From assembly GCA_035771175.1 (NCBI GenBank), contig CM069593.1:23312456-23376455 (forward strand): 64,000 nucleotides of DNA. The letters run 5' to 3'. How positions within the stretch are numbered: the first letter of the stretch is position 1; every line of letters starts with the position of its first letter. The notes below the pieces were generated by a model. The model had not been told where the DNA came from, did not search any database, and saw only the letters and a list, made by a program, of their open reading frames with translations. A program made the position numbers and the translations under genes. This DNA is from Paratinospora sagittata. Its lineage: Eukaryota; Streptophyta; Magnoliopsida; Ranunculales; Menispermaceae. Shown here piece by piece: positions 47,190 through 58,156 of this stretch.

Positions 47190-47874
47190 AGAAAAAAAAA
47201 GAATTAAAGTAAATTATTCGGCCTAACCGAGGCTGAATCACAATGTTTTTTTTTACCGAATCACTTTGAGCGCGTCACACTACCCTCCCACGAACATCTG
47301 AAGGTGACGGAAACCCGTTCCCATTCCTAGTTGAAATTTTGGACCCCCTCCCGGAATTCAAGTTATTAAGAAAAATCAAATATTTTAGTAAATTGTTCAG
47401 ACCCACAGAGGCCAAACCAAGAGGCTTTTTTTAACGTATCACTTTAAGCGCGTACCACTACCCCCCCCCCCCCACAAACCTCTGGAGGCGACGAAACCCC
47501 GTTCCCATGTCCGGTTGAATTTTTGGAGCCCCATCCTGAATTTAAGTTATTAAAAAAAATCGAAGATTTTAGTAAATTGTTCGGCCTCACCGAGGCCAAA
47601 TCATGAGGGGGTTTTTTACCGGACCACTTTGAGCGGGACCCACTACCCTCCCATGAACCTCTTGAGGGGGCGAAACCCTGTTCCCATGTCCGGTTGAATT
47701 TTTGGACCCCCTCCGAAATTCAAGTTATTAAGAAAAATCAAAAATTAAAGTAAATTGTTCGGCTTCACCGAGGCCAAACCACGCGGTTTTTTTTTACCTA
47801 ACCACTTTAAGCGCATCCCACTACCCTCTTACGAACCTCTGAAGGCAACAGAACCTCGTTTCCATGTTCAGTTG
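47190..47874. repeat. 178-bp tandem repeat array, left part
   Basis: Units restart at gttgaattttt-like words at about 47330, 47514, 47693 and 47871 (periods 184, 179, 178). Each unit has a palindromic gcctcaccgaggc-type box, a T/A-rich ggttttttttacc link, a cctccggagg-type box and accccgttcccatg. One unit has an expanded C run (47461-47473). Interrupted at 47875 by a solo LTR. Confidence 0.9.
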
Positions 47875-50844
47875 TGTGGCGACCCCGCACCCCGGACCAC
47901 CAACCCCACAGGGTATGGCGTGCGGAATGCCGGGGCGGGACGCCAGGCGTAGGCATCTCCAACCACTCCTCAACTCCCGTGAGGTGGTTGAGACCCTACG
48001 AGCCTTATCTCAAACAACGACATAATATCAAAAGGTACTAAACAAAACTATCAACCGTATTAATCATCCAAGACAAGAGATAATCCATAAAAATGAACCA
48101 TAAATAAAATCATAAATCCCTACAGTCCATTAAAATTGACATACACATAAGGTCCAAAATTGTGGGTACAAATAAAAATCGTCATATGCCCACATGGTCT
48201 ATCTAACAAGTCCTAACTCACCCATACTACAATGTGATAAGTGTTATAATTACATAATCTAAAATATAATACTTCATAATTTAAAACACAGTTCAATCAA
48301 AATGTCTCTCAACTCACATCGAGGCCTTGGATTCTCTCGCAGGTAAGGCCCTCAAGATATGACTACTCCTTTGCCCTTATTCGGGACAGAAGGACCTGAA
48401 CGAGAAAAATGAGGGTGAGCCAACGGTGCCCAGTGAATAGAATTCAAATATGCTATCAATACTCATCAATAAACATCATGTATGCATGTCAATGTGTAGC
48501 ATGATTAAAAGCTCATAACATATAGACATCAAACATTTATAATAAGTTCGATGCAAGTAAAAGCTTATCAATTTGGATCCACATTCCACATGCATTGGGG
48601 TTACTAGTGCACGTCCATTTCATCATACCGTTGACCCCGATCATGTTTATTTGGGGTTACTAGTGCACGTCTATTTCACCATACCGTTGACCCCAATCAT
48701 TTCCTTTTTAAAACCCTCCTATGACAAGATTAAGTCCCCCTATTAGCCAGATAGATGGGCCCAACCAAAGTCATAAGGTTTTCTCAAATCAATGCATCAT
48801 TCAAAACATTAGAACATATTCATGCTTTCAACATACAATATATATAAGTGATATGATGACATAAAAGATATAATCATAAATGAAGTCTACTCACAACCAA
48901 GCCTCGCGAGAGTATTTAACCACACACGACCACCAAACCGAATCAACCCAATCAAGATCCTGAAACATACATCAATATCCTACCATACATCAATTTCTAT
49001 GCTCAATCACATAGACATTACACATCAACCCTAAATCAGCCCACATATAGACAATAGGCCTAAATCCCATCTAATCCCATCATTCAACTCAAATCACATG
49101 ACTTAGGCCTCTAATGAATAGTTCTCATTCATAAACCATTATATTAATCAAAAATACTGATTTTCAATTCCTTAGGCATAAACATGCCTAAATTGGGTCA
49201 CTTGATTATAAGTAGGCCTAACCCATGATATGGTCACAACCACCAAATCAGTAGCATAATCAACCATAATCATGCTTAATTAAATATAAGTTGCATCAAT
49301 TCAATGATTCTAGGCCAAAAGCATCAAAAGCCCTAAAATATGAAATTTTTCATACTTAGGCCATATTGCCGATTTACACTAAGTCACCATGTTCAGCCAT
49401 GTATATCACTGATTTTGCATCATGGGTTCATCAACAATGACAACTAAGTCAACATAGTTGATATGCAAGCTATTTGGAAAGGTCTAAGTTCATATTCTAA
49501 ATTTAGGTCTAATACAAGCAACCCTACCAATTCTTCATTTAATATTCTGTTCAGATGTATCAATCTACCAACAGAAATATGTAATCACAAAATCAACCGT
49601 ACAGATTGAAGTATGTGAAGAAACAAACCTTCTGTAGAAATATCAGCCCAATCCAACGGTGGACCAAAAAGATAAGTATCTTTGATGAACAAGTCTCTAA
49701 TCAGACAATTTCTCCTTTCCTGCTGCAAATACTCGAACTCAGATGACTATATCACACAACATACTTAAGCCATAAACATCTCTACCGTTTAGAATGCAGA
49801 AATATCAGTTGTAAACTACATACCCAAATTTGATATCCATCCAACGGTAGATTTAGGAGATCTAAAAGTTTGAGTGAAATGACGCGAGAAATCCAGACTT
49901 TCCGACCATCTTTGTTTGAGAGGTTAGATCTCTTAGGAGAAACCTCTAATCAAGATCTCCACCGTTCAGAATGCAGAAATATCAGTTTTAAACTACATAA
50001 CCAAATTTTATATTCATCCGCCAGTATATTGAGGAGATGTATAAGTTTGAGCGAAACGGCACGAGAAATCCAGACTTTTCGACCAGTTTTGTTTGAGAGG
50101 TTAGATCTCTTAGACGAAACCTCTAATCAAGATCTCCACCGTTCATAATGCAGAACCATAAGCTACGAACTTGTTGACAAAATTTGAGCTCAATCTGACC
50201 ATAAATCCCGAAGATCCAGCTCTTTGATGAAAACGTTGCAGAGATTTTTCTCAAGCAACTCCTCCTTTCTTTCTCTTCTTCTTTCCTTTCTCTTCTTTTC
50301 TTTTATTTTTTTCCTTTCTCTCCACTCACCTCACTTTCTAGCACTTCCTTGATTCCCTCCACTCATTCTAGCACTTCCTTGATTCCCTCAACTCACCTCA
50401 CTTTCTAGCACTTCCTTGGAGAAGAGAAGTGGGCATGGGACACTTGTCCACTTTCATGCACCAACCTTCACATGTGTTGGTCTCATACTACCCATATCAA
50501 CCACATGTACTTTAACCAATCTCATGCTTCCATGTATTTTAAATGTCCAATCCATTTAATACACAAAATTTTCATTCTCATTTATCCTTTTATTCAATCA
50601 ATCCTAACACATATCAATTCATGGTTTAATGGACCCATGCATAAATAACATATGCATTATACTTTAATTTAACATGATCCATATACAATTTATAATACAC
50701 ATATTTATATACATTATCAAGCATCAACTATACAAACATTAAACAATCATCAAACAAACACCAACCATATCAAGACAACACATAGAGTTTGGGCAAATTG
50801 CAATTGGGTTATGGGCTAGATGAAATAATTTTTGGGGCGTCACA
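47875..50844 (-). mobile_element. Solo LTR (gypsy-type, 2.97 kb) inside the 178-bp array
   Basis: Flanked by the 5-bp duplication AGTTG (47870-47874 and 50845-50849), and the array unit continues exactly across it. Plus-strand ends are TGTGGCGACC and GGGGCGTCACA. The minus-strand reading TGTGACGCCCC matches the usual start of large gypsy LTRs. There is no gag or pol. Inside are two tandem duplications: a roughly 65-bp unit near 48598-48700 (accgttgaccccratcat), and a 178-bp unit near 49790-50155 (gagaaatccagactt at 49885 and 50063). Confidence 0.82.
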
Positions 50845-50849
50845 AGTTG

Positions 50850-51440
50850 AATTTTTGGACCCCTATCCGAAATTCAAGTTATTAAGAAACACTGAAGATT
50901 TTAGTAAACTGTTCAGCCTCACCAAGGCCAAACCACGGGGTTTTTTTTTACCAGACCACTTTGAGCACGTCCCACTACCCTCCCACAAACCTTCGGAGGT
51001 GAAGGAACCCCGTTCCCATGCCCGGTTGAATTTTTGGACCCCCTTCCGAAATTCAAGTTATTAGGAAAAATCGAAGATTAAAGTAAATTGTTGGGCCTCA
51101 CCGAGACCAAACCACAGGGTTTTTTTTACCGGACCCCTTTGAGTGCGTCCCACTACCCTCCTATGAGCCTCCGGAGGCGACGGAACTCCGTTCCCATGCC
51201 CGGTTGAATTTTTGGACCCATATTCAGAATTCAAGTTATTAAGAAAAATCAAAGATTTTAGTAAATTATTCAGCCTCACCGAGGCCAAACCATGGGGTTT
51301 TTTTTTTTACCGAACCACTTTGAGCATGTCCCACCACCCTCCCACGAACCTCCGAAGGCGAAGGAACCCCGTTCCTATGCCAGGTTGAATTTTTTGACCC
51401 CCATTCGAAATTTAAGTTATTAAGAAAAACCTAAAATTTT
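50850..51440. repeat. 178-bp tandem repeat array, right part
   Basis: Continuation of the same array. Units restart at 50846, 51025, 51203 and 51384 (periods 179, 178, 181). The same gcctcaccgaggc and cctccggagg boxes are present. The last unit runs into the transposase-like frame at about 51440. Confidence 0.9.
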
Positions 51441-51449
51441 AATCGACCA

Positions 51450-51940
51450 TCTCTTAGTCTATCATCCACCGACTCATCTTCATTGTGACATGATGATTCA
51501 ATGCGACCAGTCTGCAAGTTTAGATGTGCACTAGGATCTCAATCTGTAGTAATATGCTCAACAACCAAGTAGATCTCTATGGTATTTGGAGGTAAAAATT
51601 AAGACACAACTTGCCACATGAATTGTATACTCCGATCATCCAAAATGGGTAAGGGCTTAAAGAAACATGTTCCACTCCCTAAGAAAATTGAATAGCGGTA
51701 CATCATACTTAACTGCATCGATCGATGACCTATTGACAACGTCTCTCGTATGACATCCTCCAATTCGTTAAGATTTATGCCCATTTTCACTATAATATCA
51801 GTCGAAGGGCCACAACTATAATCAACAATGTTAGGTCTATATATCATTTCTCCATTCATGTCGCATATAACGGAAACGATTTTGTCATCCATAATGTGCC
51901 CTAAACAACCATAAAATATGCAATTTAGCAATAACAACAA
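51450..51940 (-). pseudogene. Mutator-like transposase N-terminal fragment
   Basis: An open frame of 113 codons at 51599-51940 (core MDDKIVSVICDMNGEMIYRP, then GPSTDIIVKMGINLNELEDV, then RYSIFLGSGTCFFKPLPILD, then FMWQVVS). The pattern resembles the N-terminal region of plant MuDR-type transposases: a short sheet-rich domain, Leu-rich helix, then a 'present state' line ending in D-D. After the stop, more of the pattern continues to about 51450 with interruptions, then meets the tandem array. The DDE domain is absent here. Family assignment is by overall pattern, not by a catalytic motif. Confidence 0.5.
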
Positions 51941-53974
51941 TCACAAAATTATTCACACACTAAGCCAAAGACCTGGAAGAAATTAGCAATAAGTTCTAAC
52001 AAAAAGCAAAAAAAATTATAAAGAAAGATCACCTAGAAATTATCTTCAAGTGTAAGAAAATCACATAGAAATTAGCTTCAAATCCTAAAACCTAAAATGT
52101 TATCTCGTTGTGGGTGTAATTTGCATAATTTCTTCCATGGTTGTGCTGCCTTCAAGATGCTAGGATTTGATTTTTATTTTTATTTTTTATTTTAGTGTAA
52201 ATGTGATTATAAGGTTGGTTGAAGTAGAGAGACCCTTGTTAATATTTTTGAAGAAAAACAATGAACTAGGGAATATTATAAATTTGGCCTAATATGAAGT
52301 TTTTCTTTCTACAAAACGTTTTCATCTGTCTATCTTTTCGTTCTCATATTTTGGTTTGTCTGCTTAGTTTATAAAACTCTACATAGCAATGCTGCAATTT
52401 TAGAAATATGTTATCAAGGTTATCAGCTTGAGAAATGAGTACTAGGGAAACTTACAAAGGAGTTGAGGAATCCTAGCAAACAAATTCAAAAGAATGAGAA
52501 TAGCCCAATTGAAATCATGGCATTGTAATCAGAAATATGAAATTAAATTGTGATAAAGGATTGAAATATTTTAAATGAACAGAGGTTTAAGATTCAAGAG
52601 AAGGGATTATAAAAAAAAAAAGTGCCTTTTGAAATTTCTTTCCATTAATCCAATTGAACAAATCCTAGATATATAAGAATATGACTCCTAAACTTAAGTT
52701 CCTACCTAACATAAGAAGTTTTCTCACTTTCTAGTTTGGATCTCTTTCTCAATTTCCCGCCTACATTCTTGTTAAAGTTGAAACCCATTTCTTCAATTGC
52801 AATCTCTCTTTGTTCTCATTAAACAAGGCTTGGCAAGGAATATTATACTCTTGCATGGTTTGATTGGACTTCTTAAAACTACATATAAAAGGAAAATACT
52901 AAAGTGATTGTACATCCAAAGTGTAAATAACCTTTAAAAACTAGTGGATTGCCTCAAATCATGTACCAACACATGATTCGAGGCAATCTAACGATGTATA
53001 AAGGTGATGTATGCTTTGGGTGTCAATGTAACACTGCTCCATATAAAATTGCTCAAAAACAGTTGTCAATTAGAAACTTAAATACATAAATGCAAGTTGA
53101 ATTGCATGACTAATTTGTTTAAATATTGTGGAACAAGTTGACGCACCATGGATTCTTTCTCCTCTCATCTAATTTTTTTAAATATCCATAAGATGTGTAT
53201 AATTTGTTCTTGAGAATTAAAAAAAAAAAGCCTACATAAAATTTAATAAATACGTTTCCTAACATGTAGCTCAACTACCACCACCAAATACAACAACAAA
53301 GATTATATAAAGAGATATTTAAAATTAACAAAAATCTAAAAAAAAAAAAAATTACTAAAATGGTTATTTTTGTTGGCAATACTACTCTAATAATATTTTA
53401 CTTTCAAGGAAAAAAATATAGCTTTCTTATCAAACCAAATACAACAACAACAAGGATTAAATCAACATCTTTAGAATCAATAAAAAAAACTTAAGAAATC
53501 AGTCAAAAACAACAACAACAACAACAATAAGCATCTCCAAAATCAATAAAACCCTAGAAAACTTAACTATTTTCAACTATAAAAGGTTATAATAGAATCA
53601 AACTAATGATATTCAATGCCAGAGAGAGAGAGAAAGGAAGATGTCGGCCAGAGAGAAAAGATTTTGGAGAGAGTCGCCGCCGCCAGTCACTGGAGAGTTC
53701 ACGCACGGGAGAGTTCCTTCAATTTTTTTTTACTGCGAGAGTAAAAATCAGTTCTTCGATTTTTCTTTTTTAACTGCAAGAGTTCTTTGCGGTTTTGGTA
53801 AAAACCCTTGTGTGATAGCTTTTAAGTTTTTTTTTTTATGTTTTAAGAAGGTGCTAGCGACACCTTTTTAAAATCGCACAAGAGTTCAATGAAATTGTGT
53901 GTGCTTTAAGTTTTTTTTTTTTTTCAAGGTGCAGAATCCTGCGGCATGGGTATTTTTAATTTTTTTACCCCATG
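51941..53974. other. AT-rich interior of the large inverted-repeat element
   Basis: No coding pattern recognised. It holds ACA-rich short repeats near 53500-53525, a GA run at 53620-53634, and a small open frame at 53641-53871 without domain features. On the minus strand this would be the promoter and leader side of the transposase remnant. Confidence 0.5.
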
Positions 53975-54183
53975 CCAGCATGGATTTTTTAATTTTTTAA
54001 CCCATGCCGATGGCATGGGCTTGAGCTTGAGATTAAAAAAAAAAAACAGGATGGGCAACTTTTGGACAGCGTGGCGCCTTGCTGTCTAAAAGTTGCCTAC
54101 TTATGGATATACTAGTTTTTAGTGTCTTTTTGTGGATATAAAATATATATATATATCATGCCTTCATATGGAAAAAAATCCAT

Positions 54184-54837
54184 AATGATGGTCATTTCAG
54201 AATCCTAGTTTTATTTAAATAAAATGTAAAAAATAACAAATAAAATCGATTTTCAACTTCTCAAATAAATTTACGGTGATAGCTCACTCGATTGAGAAGC
54301 TGAGTATAAATGGGGTTGAGGTCCAAGTTTTGAGTTTGAACCTGAACATGCCTCCATTTATCTGCTCTTGTTGGAAAGGTCAGCCCAAACGCCTCTGTAA
54401 TGCCCGAGTCCGTGAGGATTAGTCTTGTTCAGGGAAGGAGGATACCTTCTGGATGCTGAAAAAATTGTAATAAAAAAAAATTCTCAAATAAATTTGTCCC
54501 AAACATTTTTCTTGAGGGCAGCTATTTAGACCCCATTAATAGACTATCTTCACCTCAATTACTAATACAACCCCACCCTAACATAGATACATTATTTCTA
54601 CCTTAGCCTAAAAAATAAGAAATCCCTAAACTACTCTTCCTCCCTCATTTGTACCCCACACAAACTTTTCCTCTCTTCTCCACCGTTTTTTCTTTTCCAT
54701 TTCTCCTCCAAAACCCTGCCCCTAACTCCAAAACCCATCATTTTCATCTTCTTATCTTGGTTGGAAGAATATTAGAGCTAGAGAAGCATCGTTTGGACCC
54801 CATTTAAAGTGAATTGCCATTCGTTGGTCTTCGAAAG
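54184..54837. other. Unassigned spacer, possibly 5' leader of the PMD gene
   Basis: From 54640 the plus strand is C/T-rich, as in plant 5' leaders. Removing the solo LTR joins 54837 to 57542, where tgaatcg|gtaaga looks like a donor site. This suggests an interrupted non-coding first exon of the downstream PMD gene. It is inference only. Confidence 0.35.
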
Positions 54838-57536
54838 TGTAACACCCCGTAATTTTAAGTAAATACATACGTTAAAATATGCGTATATCGAGATATATAA
54901 TACACATATTTTATATGTAGGAGCTCAATATACGCGTGATAATACACATATTTGATACGTATGAGCTAAATATATACGTGTATGATATACGCGTGTATGA
55001 AATACATGCTATATTTAAGGAATATGAGCAAATAAATAAAATTATTAAATAAAGAATATAAGTTTTATTAGTTGAATAGGTTGGTTAATTACATATGTGA
55101 ATTGAGTTGAATTAAATTGATTAATAGGTGGGGGAGTTGCTTTATTAAGTGAGATGAGGTGTAGGATCATTTTTTTATATAAACTTATCATCTCATCTCT
55201 AATTTAATCTAAGCTCTCATCTCACTCATTTCTAATATGTATCTCACTCTCCAACGTGTAAAAGAGGAAGAAAAAAAAATAAAAGAAAGAGAGAAGAAAG
55301 AAGTTGCAGGAGAGAAAGAGAAAAAGAGGAACGAGAGAACGAAAGAAGGAAAGGAAAGAACGGAAGGGAGAAACGCGGGATTCGAGCGAAATCGGGACTC
55401 GCGGTAAGTGATTTTCACTCTATTTCTTCGTGAACTTGATATCTAAGCTAGATGTAACCTTTCTTTCGGAGTAATTTTTGCTGTAGGAGCCGTTTTACCC
55501 CAACGTAAATGAAAATTCGCTAGGAAGGTTGGAAAACACTTCCTAGGTTGTAGGAACCTTAAATATATGGTTAGATTAAATTTATGTGTTTATTTAAATT
55601 TTTATAGCCGTTGAAAGTTTGTTGGAAGTTAGAGTTTAGATTGAAAACCTTTTGAATCATTTAAAACCCAATGAAACTCCAGTTGAAGGCTATAGAATGG
55701 TAGAATGCATTGTTGCGAGTCCATCGATGCTAAGTTCATGATTTTTGGAGACCGTTTGACAATTTTAGTAAAACTTTACATGTTTCCAATGAATAGTGAT
55801 GACGTGAACAGTTGCGTGAATAGTACTATGATCATATCTAGTGAATAAAATGGAATTAGAATCCAATGAAACTCCGGTTTGAGATCATAGAATCGTAGAG
55901 AATTGAATTCCGGACGTTTCGATGTTAAGATCATGATTTTTGGTAACTAAATATATGGTTTTGGTGAGTAAAATTCACTGTCGTGACCTTCGCGAACGTG
56001 TAAAACCTCAATAAAATACCTGTTGAAGGTAGTAGAATGATAGAATGAGTGTTTTTACATGTGTCAATGTGGGCAGAATAATTTTAGGAATGTTCTAGAT
56101 TTTTAATAAAATTGATATATGTTTCAGTAGAAAAATAAACTGAGAATTAGTGAAAATATGAATTGGAACTCTATTTTCACCATTCTTTCTTGTGGAAATA
56201 TCTAGATTGACCACAGAAACGAGCTAGTAGTTTCTTTAACTGCGTATGAGTCCTAAATGGAGTTGAAATCTAAATTCACAGAATGTGTATAATATTTTTA
56301 AGGTTGATCTTTATTATTGGTGATTTGAAGTGAGTTGAGAAATTAAATATATAAATAGATATGAATAAATGAAATTGAATTATGGAGTGGTTGTGACAGG
56401 TTAAGTTAGTTGGATTTATGGATTTAAATTGGAGCTAGATTTGAAAGCGACGGTGATGATATTTAAGTTCAAAAGTCCTGTACAGTGAGTATATTTTCTT
56501 GATTTTGGTTCTTATATGACATTTTATATATATGAAATGTTTGAATGTAAATATGTTATGCATATATTGTTGCATTGTGTTTTAATTTGCATTCATAAAT
56601 GATATTTTTGGCATTTGGAGTATGCGAGACGTGCGAAGGCAGATCGCATATGTTGTCATTTCGTTAAGAATTAGACCCGAATGAGTGTTATGCGTAACCT
56701 CATTATCAGTAGGTCTGTCCTAACAAAGATTGGAGATCCTTGAATTGACTGTGAATTGGGTAATGAGAGGCTGTGGCTACCTTGTAACGACCATACAAGG
56801 GTTAGACCCGCTCTCTTGCCTTGAAGGAGGGAAATGGTAAATTTGTTTTATGAAACTGCGCATTGGTTTATTGAATGAGCATAACTATATCTTGTGTGCA
56901 TGTATCTTATTTTGATGAATGTTGAATATGTGCTTTTGAAATCATTTTAAATGCCATGTTTCCCTAAATGCATAAAATTGTCATATCAAGAGATATATTC
57001 ACTGAGCTGTTGATTGCTCACTCCATTTTCTCCAATATTTCAGGTATTGAGTCGAAGGGAAAAGGAAAAATCCGTGAGTGATAATCACGTGAGCCTTCGT
57101 CTGGTATGTGTATGTATGCATTGGAGGATATGGGTTATTTTTCTTTACTTTGATAAGTATAATTATCACATACTGTATCTATATTATCACATAGATGGGT
57201 TGTAAGAAAACATGGATTTTGATTTGATATTTTGGATTATACAATGCTTGTGATGATGGAATGGGATGATTGTAAGTATCTATCATGTGAGAATTTGATG
57301 TGTGAATGAATGAAATGATTATATATATCTATATTGGATTTGATTTGTGGTATATCAAGAAAAAAATGTGAATTATCCATTTTATAGGGAGGTGCTGTCA
57401 AAATTTCTGAAAATGTTGAGAATTATTGTGAATGTCCGTTGAGGTTGACAGTGTATTATATATTGTATATGGGATGTACAGTGTATAGTACACTGTGTCG
57501 GTCATGACGTCAGCCTACGTCAAGGGCGTCGTGATA
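54838..57536 (+). mobile_element. Solo LTR (gypsy-type, 2.7 kb), plus orientation
   Basis: Starts TGTAACACCCCG and ends GGCGTCGTGATA. It is flanked by the 5-bp duplication GAAAG (54833-54837 and 57537-57541). The final dinucleotide is TA rather than CA, probably a C-to-T change. No gag, pol or internal domain is present. Its last 40 bp share ctgtgtcggtcatgacgtca with the end of the solo LTR at 58858-61305, so both belong to one family. Confidence 0.82.
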
Positions 57537-57690
57537 GAAAGAGTTTCGACATTTGATCAATTGAATCGGTAAGAAATGCATGTTTTAATGATTTTTTTTT
57601 GTTTCTATCTATTCATGAAACGAAGCATGTATGGATGTTTTTCGATGAATTCGTCCTAGGGTCGGCCACCCAGGGTCGACCTGTACAAAG

Positions 57691-58063
57691 GTCTTGTTTG
57701 GTAAAGCTTTTGCTTATAGCTTTTAGCTTATGAAAAAGTGATTACTACAAAAGCGATTTTTAAAATGTTTTTTCCACCCTGTTTGTGAATTAGAGAAATA
57801 GTGATTTTGAAAATTATAAAACTGTTTGTTTAAAATTGGAACAAGTGCTTTTCTCATTAATTGACAAATTTGAGGGTACAATCGTCACTTTTTTTTTTAA
57901 GTCGTAGAAGCTGAAGTCGAGAAGCTGGTAGCAAGCAGCTTCTCCAAATTGCAGAAAATTTGCGGTTTTGAACGGTTAGTTTTTCTCCCAAACAGCTCTT
58001 TTGCGCAGATTTTGCTTCAAAATGGTTGAGAAGTTGTAGAGAAGCAGTACCAAACAAGGCCAA
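57691..58063. mobile_element. hAT-like MITE
   Basis: The terminal ggtcttgtttggtaaagc at the left matches the inverse of gtaccaaacaaggcc at the right (one or two mismatches). The interior is 370 bp, AT-rich and non-coding. The GGCCTTGTTTGG-type end is common in plant hAT MITEs. The target duplication is not clear. Confidence 0.65.
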
Positions 58064-58156
58064 AGTAGGGTCGACCATACTTTGTATAAGTCGGCTTTAA
58101 TTGGCCGACCCTGAAATGTTTTTTTTTTGTTTTGAAAATACTAATTAACCATTTTA

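Larger units (their letters stand above)
47003..54183. mobile_element. Large inverted-repeat element, Mutator-like, with transposase remnant and satellite array
   Basis: The left end 47003-47163 and right end 53975-54183 are inverted copies. They share ttttttccatat, actaaaaact, atatccataag, cttttggacagc and the aatctcaa word. Between them are a 178-bp tandem array, a solo LTR and a minus-strand frame resembling a Mutator transposase N-terminus (51599-51940) pointing inward from the right end. Both ends contain the hairpin acttttggacagc / gctgtccaaaagt with a GC-rich loop. This looks like one degenerate autonomous element that lost most of its transposase. The exact termini are uncertain. Confidence 0.6.

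Noticed and set aside
49870..50148. Frame with a repeated REIQTFRP peptide
   Set aside because: The peptide repeat comes from a 178-bp DNA duplication inside a solo LTR, and no LTR of this type codes for protein.
47755..51288. Open frames through the 178-bp array on both strands
   Set aside because: Frames shift between units and differ between copies, so the repeat is not a protein repeat.
55209..55418. Minus-strand Phe/Ser-rich frame
   Set aside because: Complement of a purine-rich GAAAG tract within a solo LTR.
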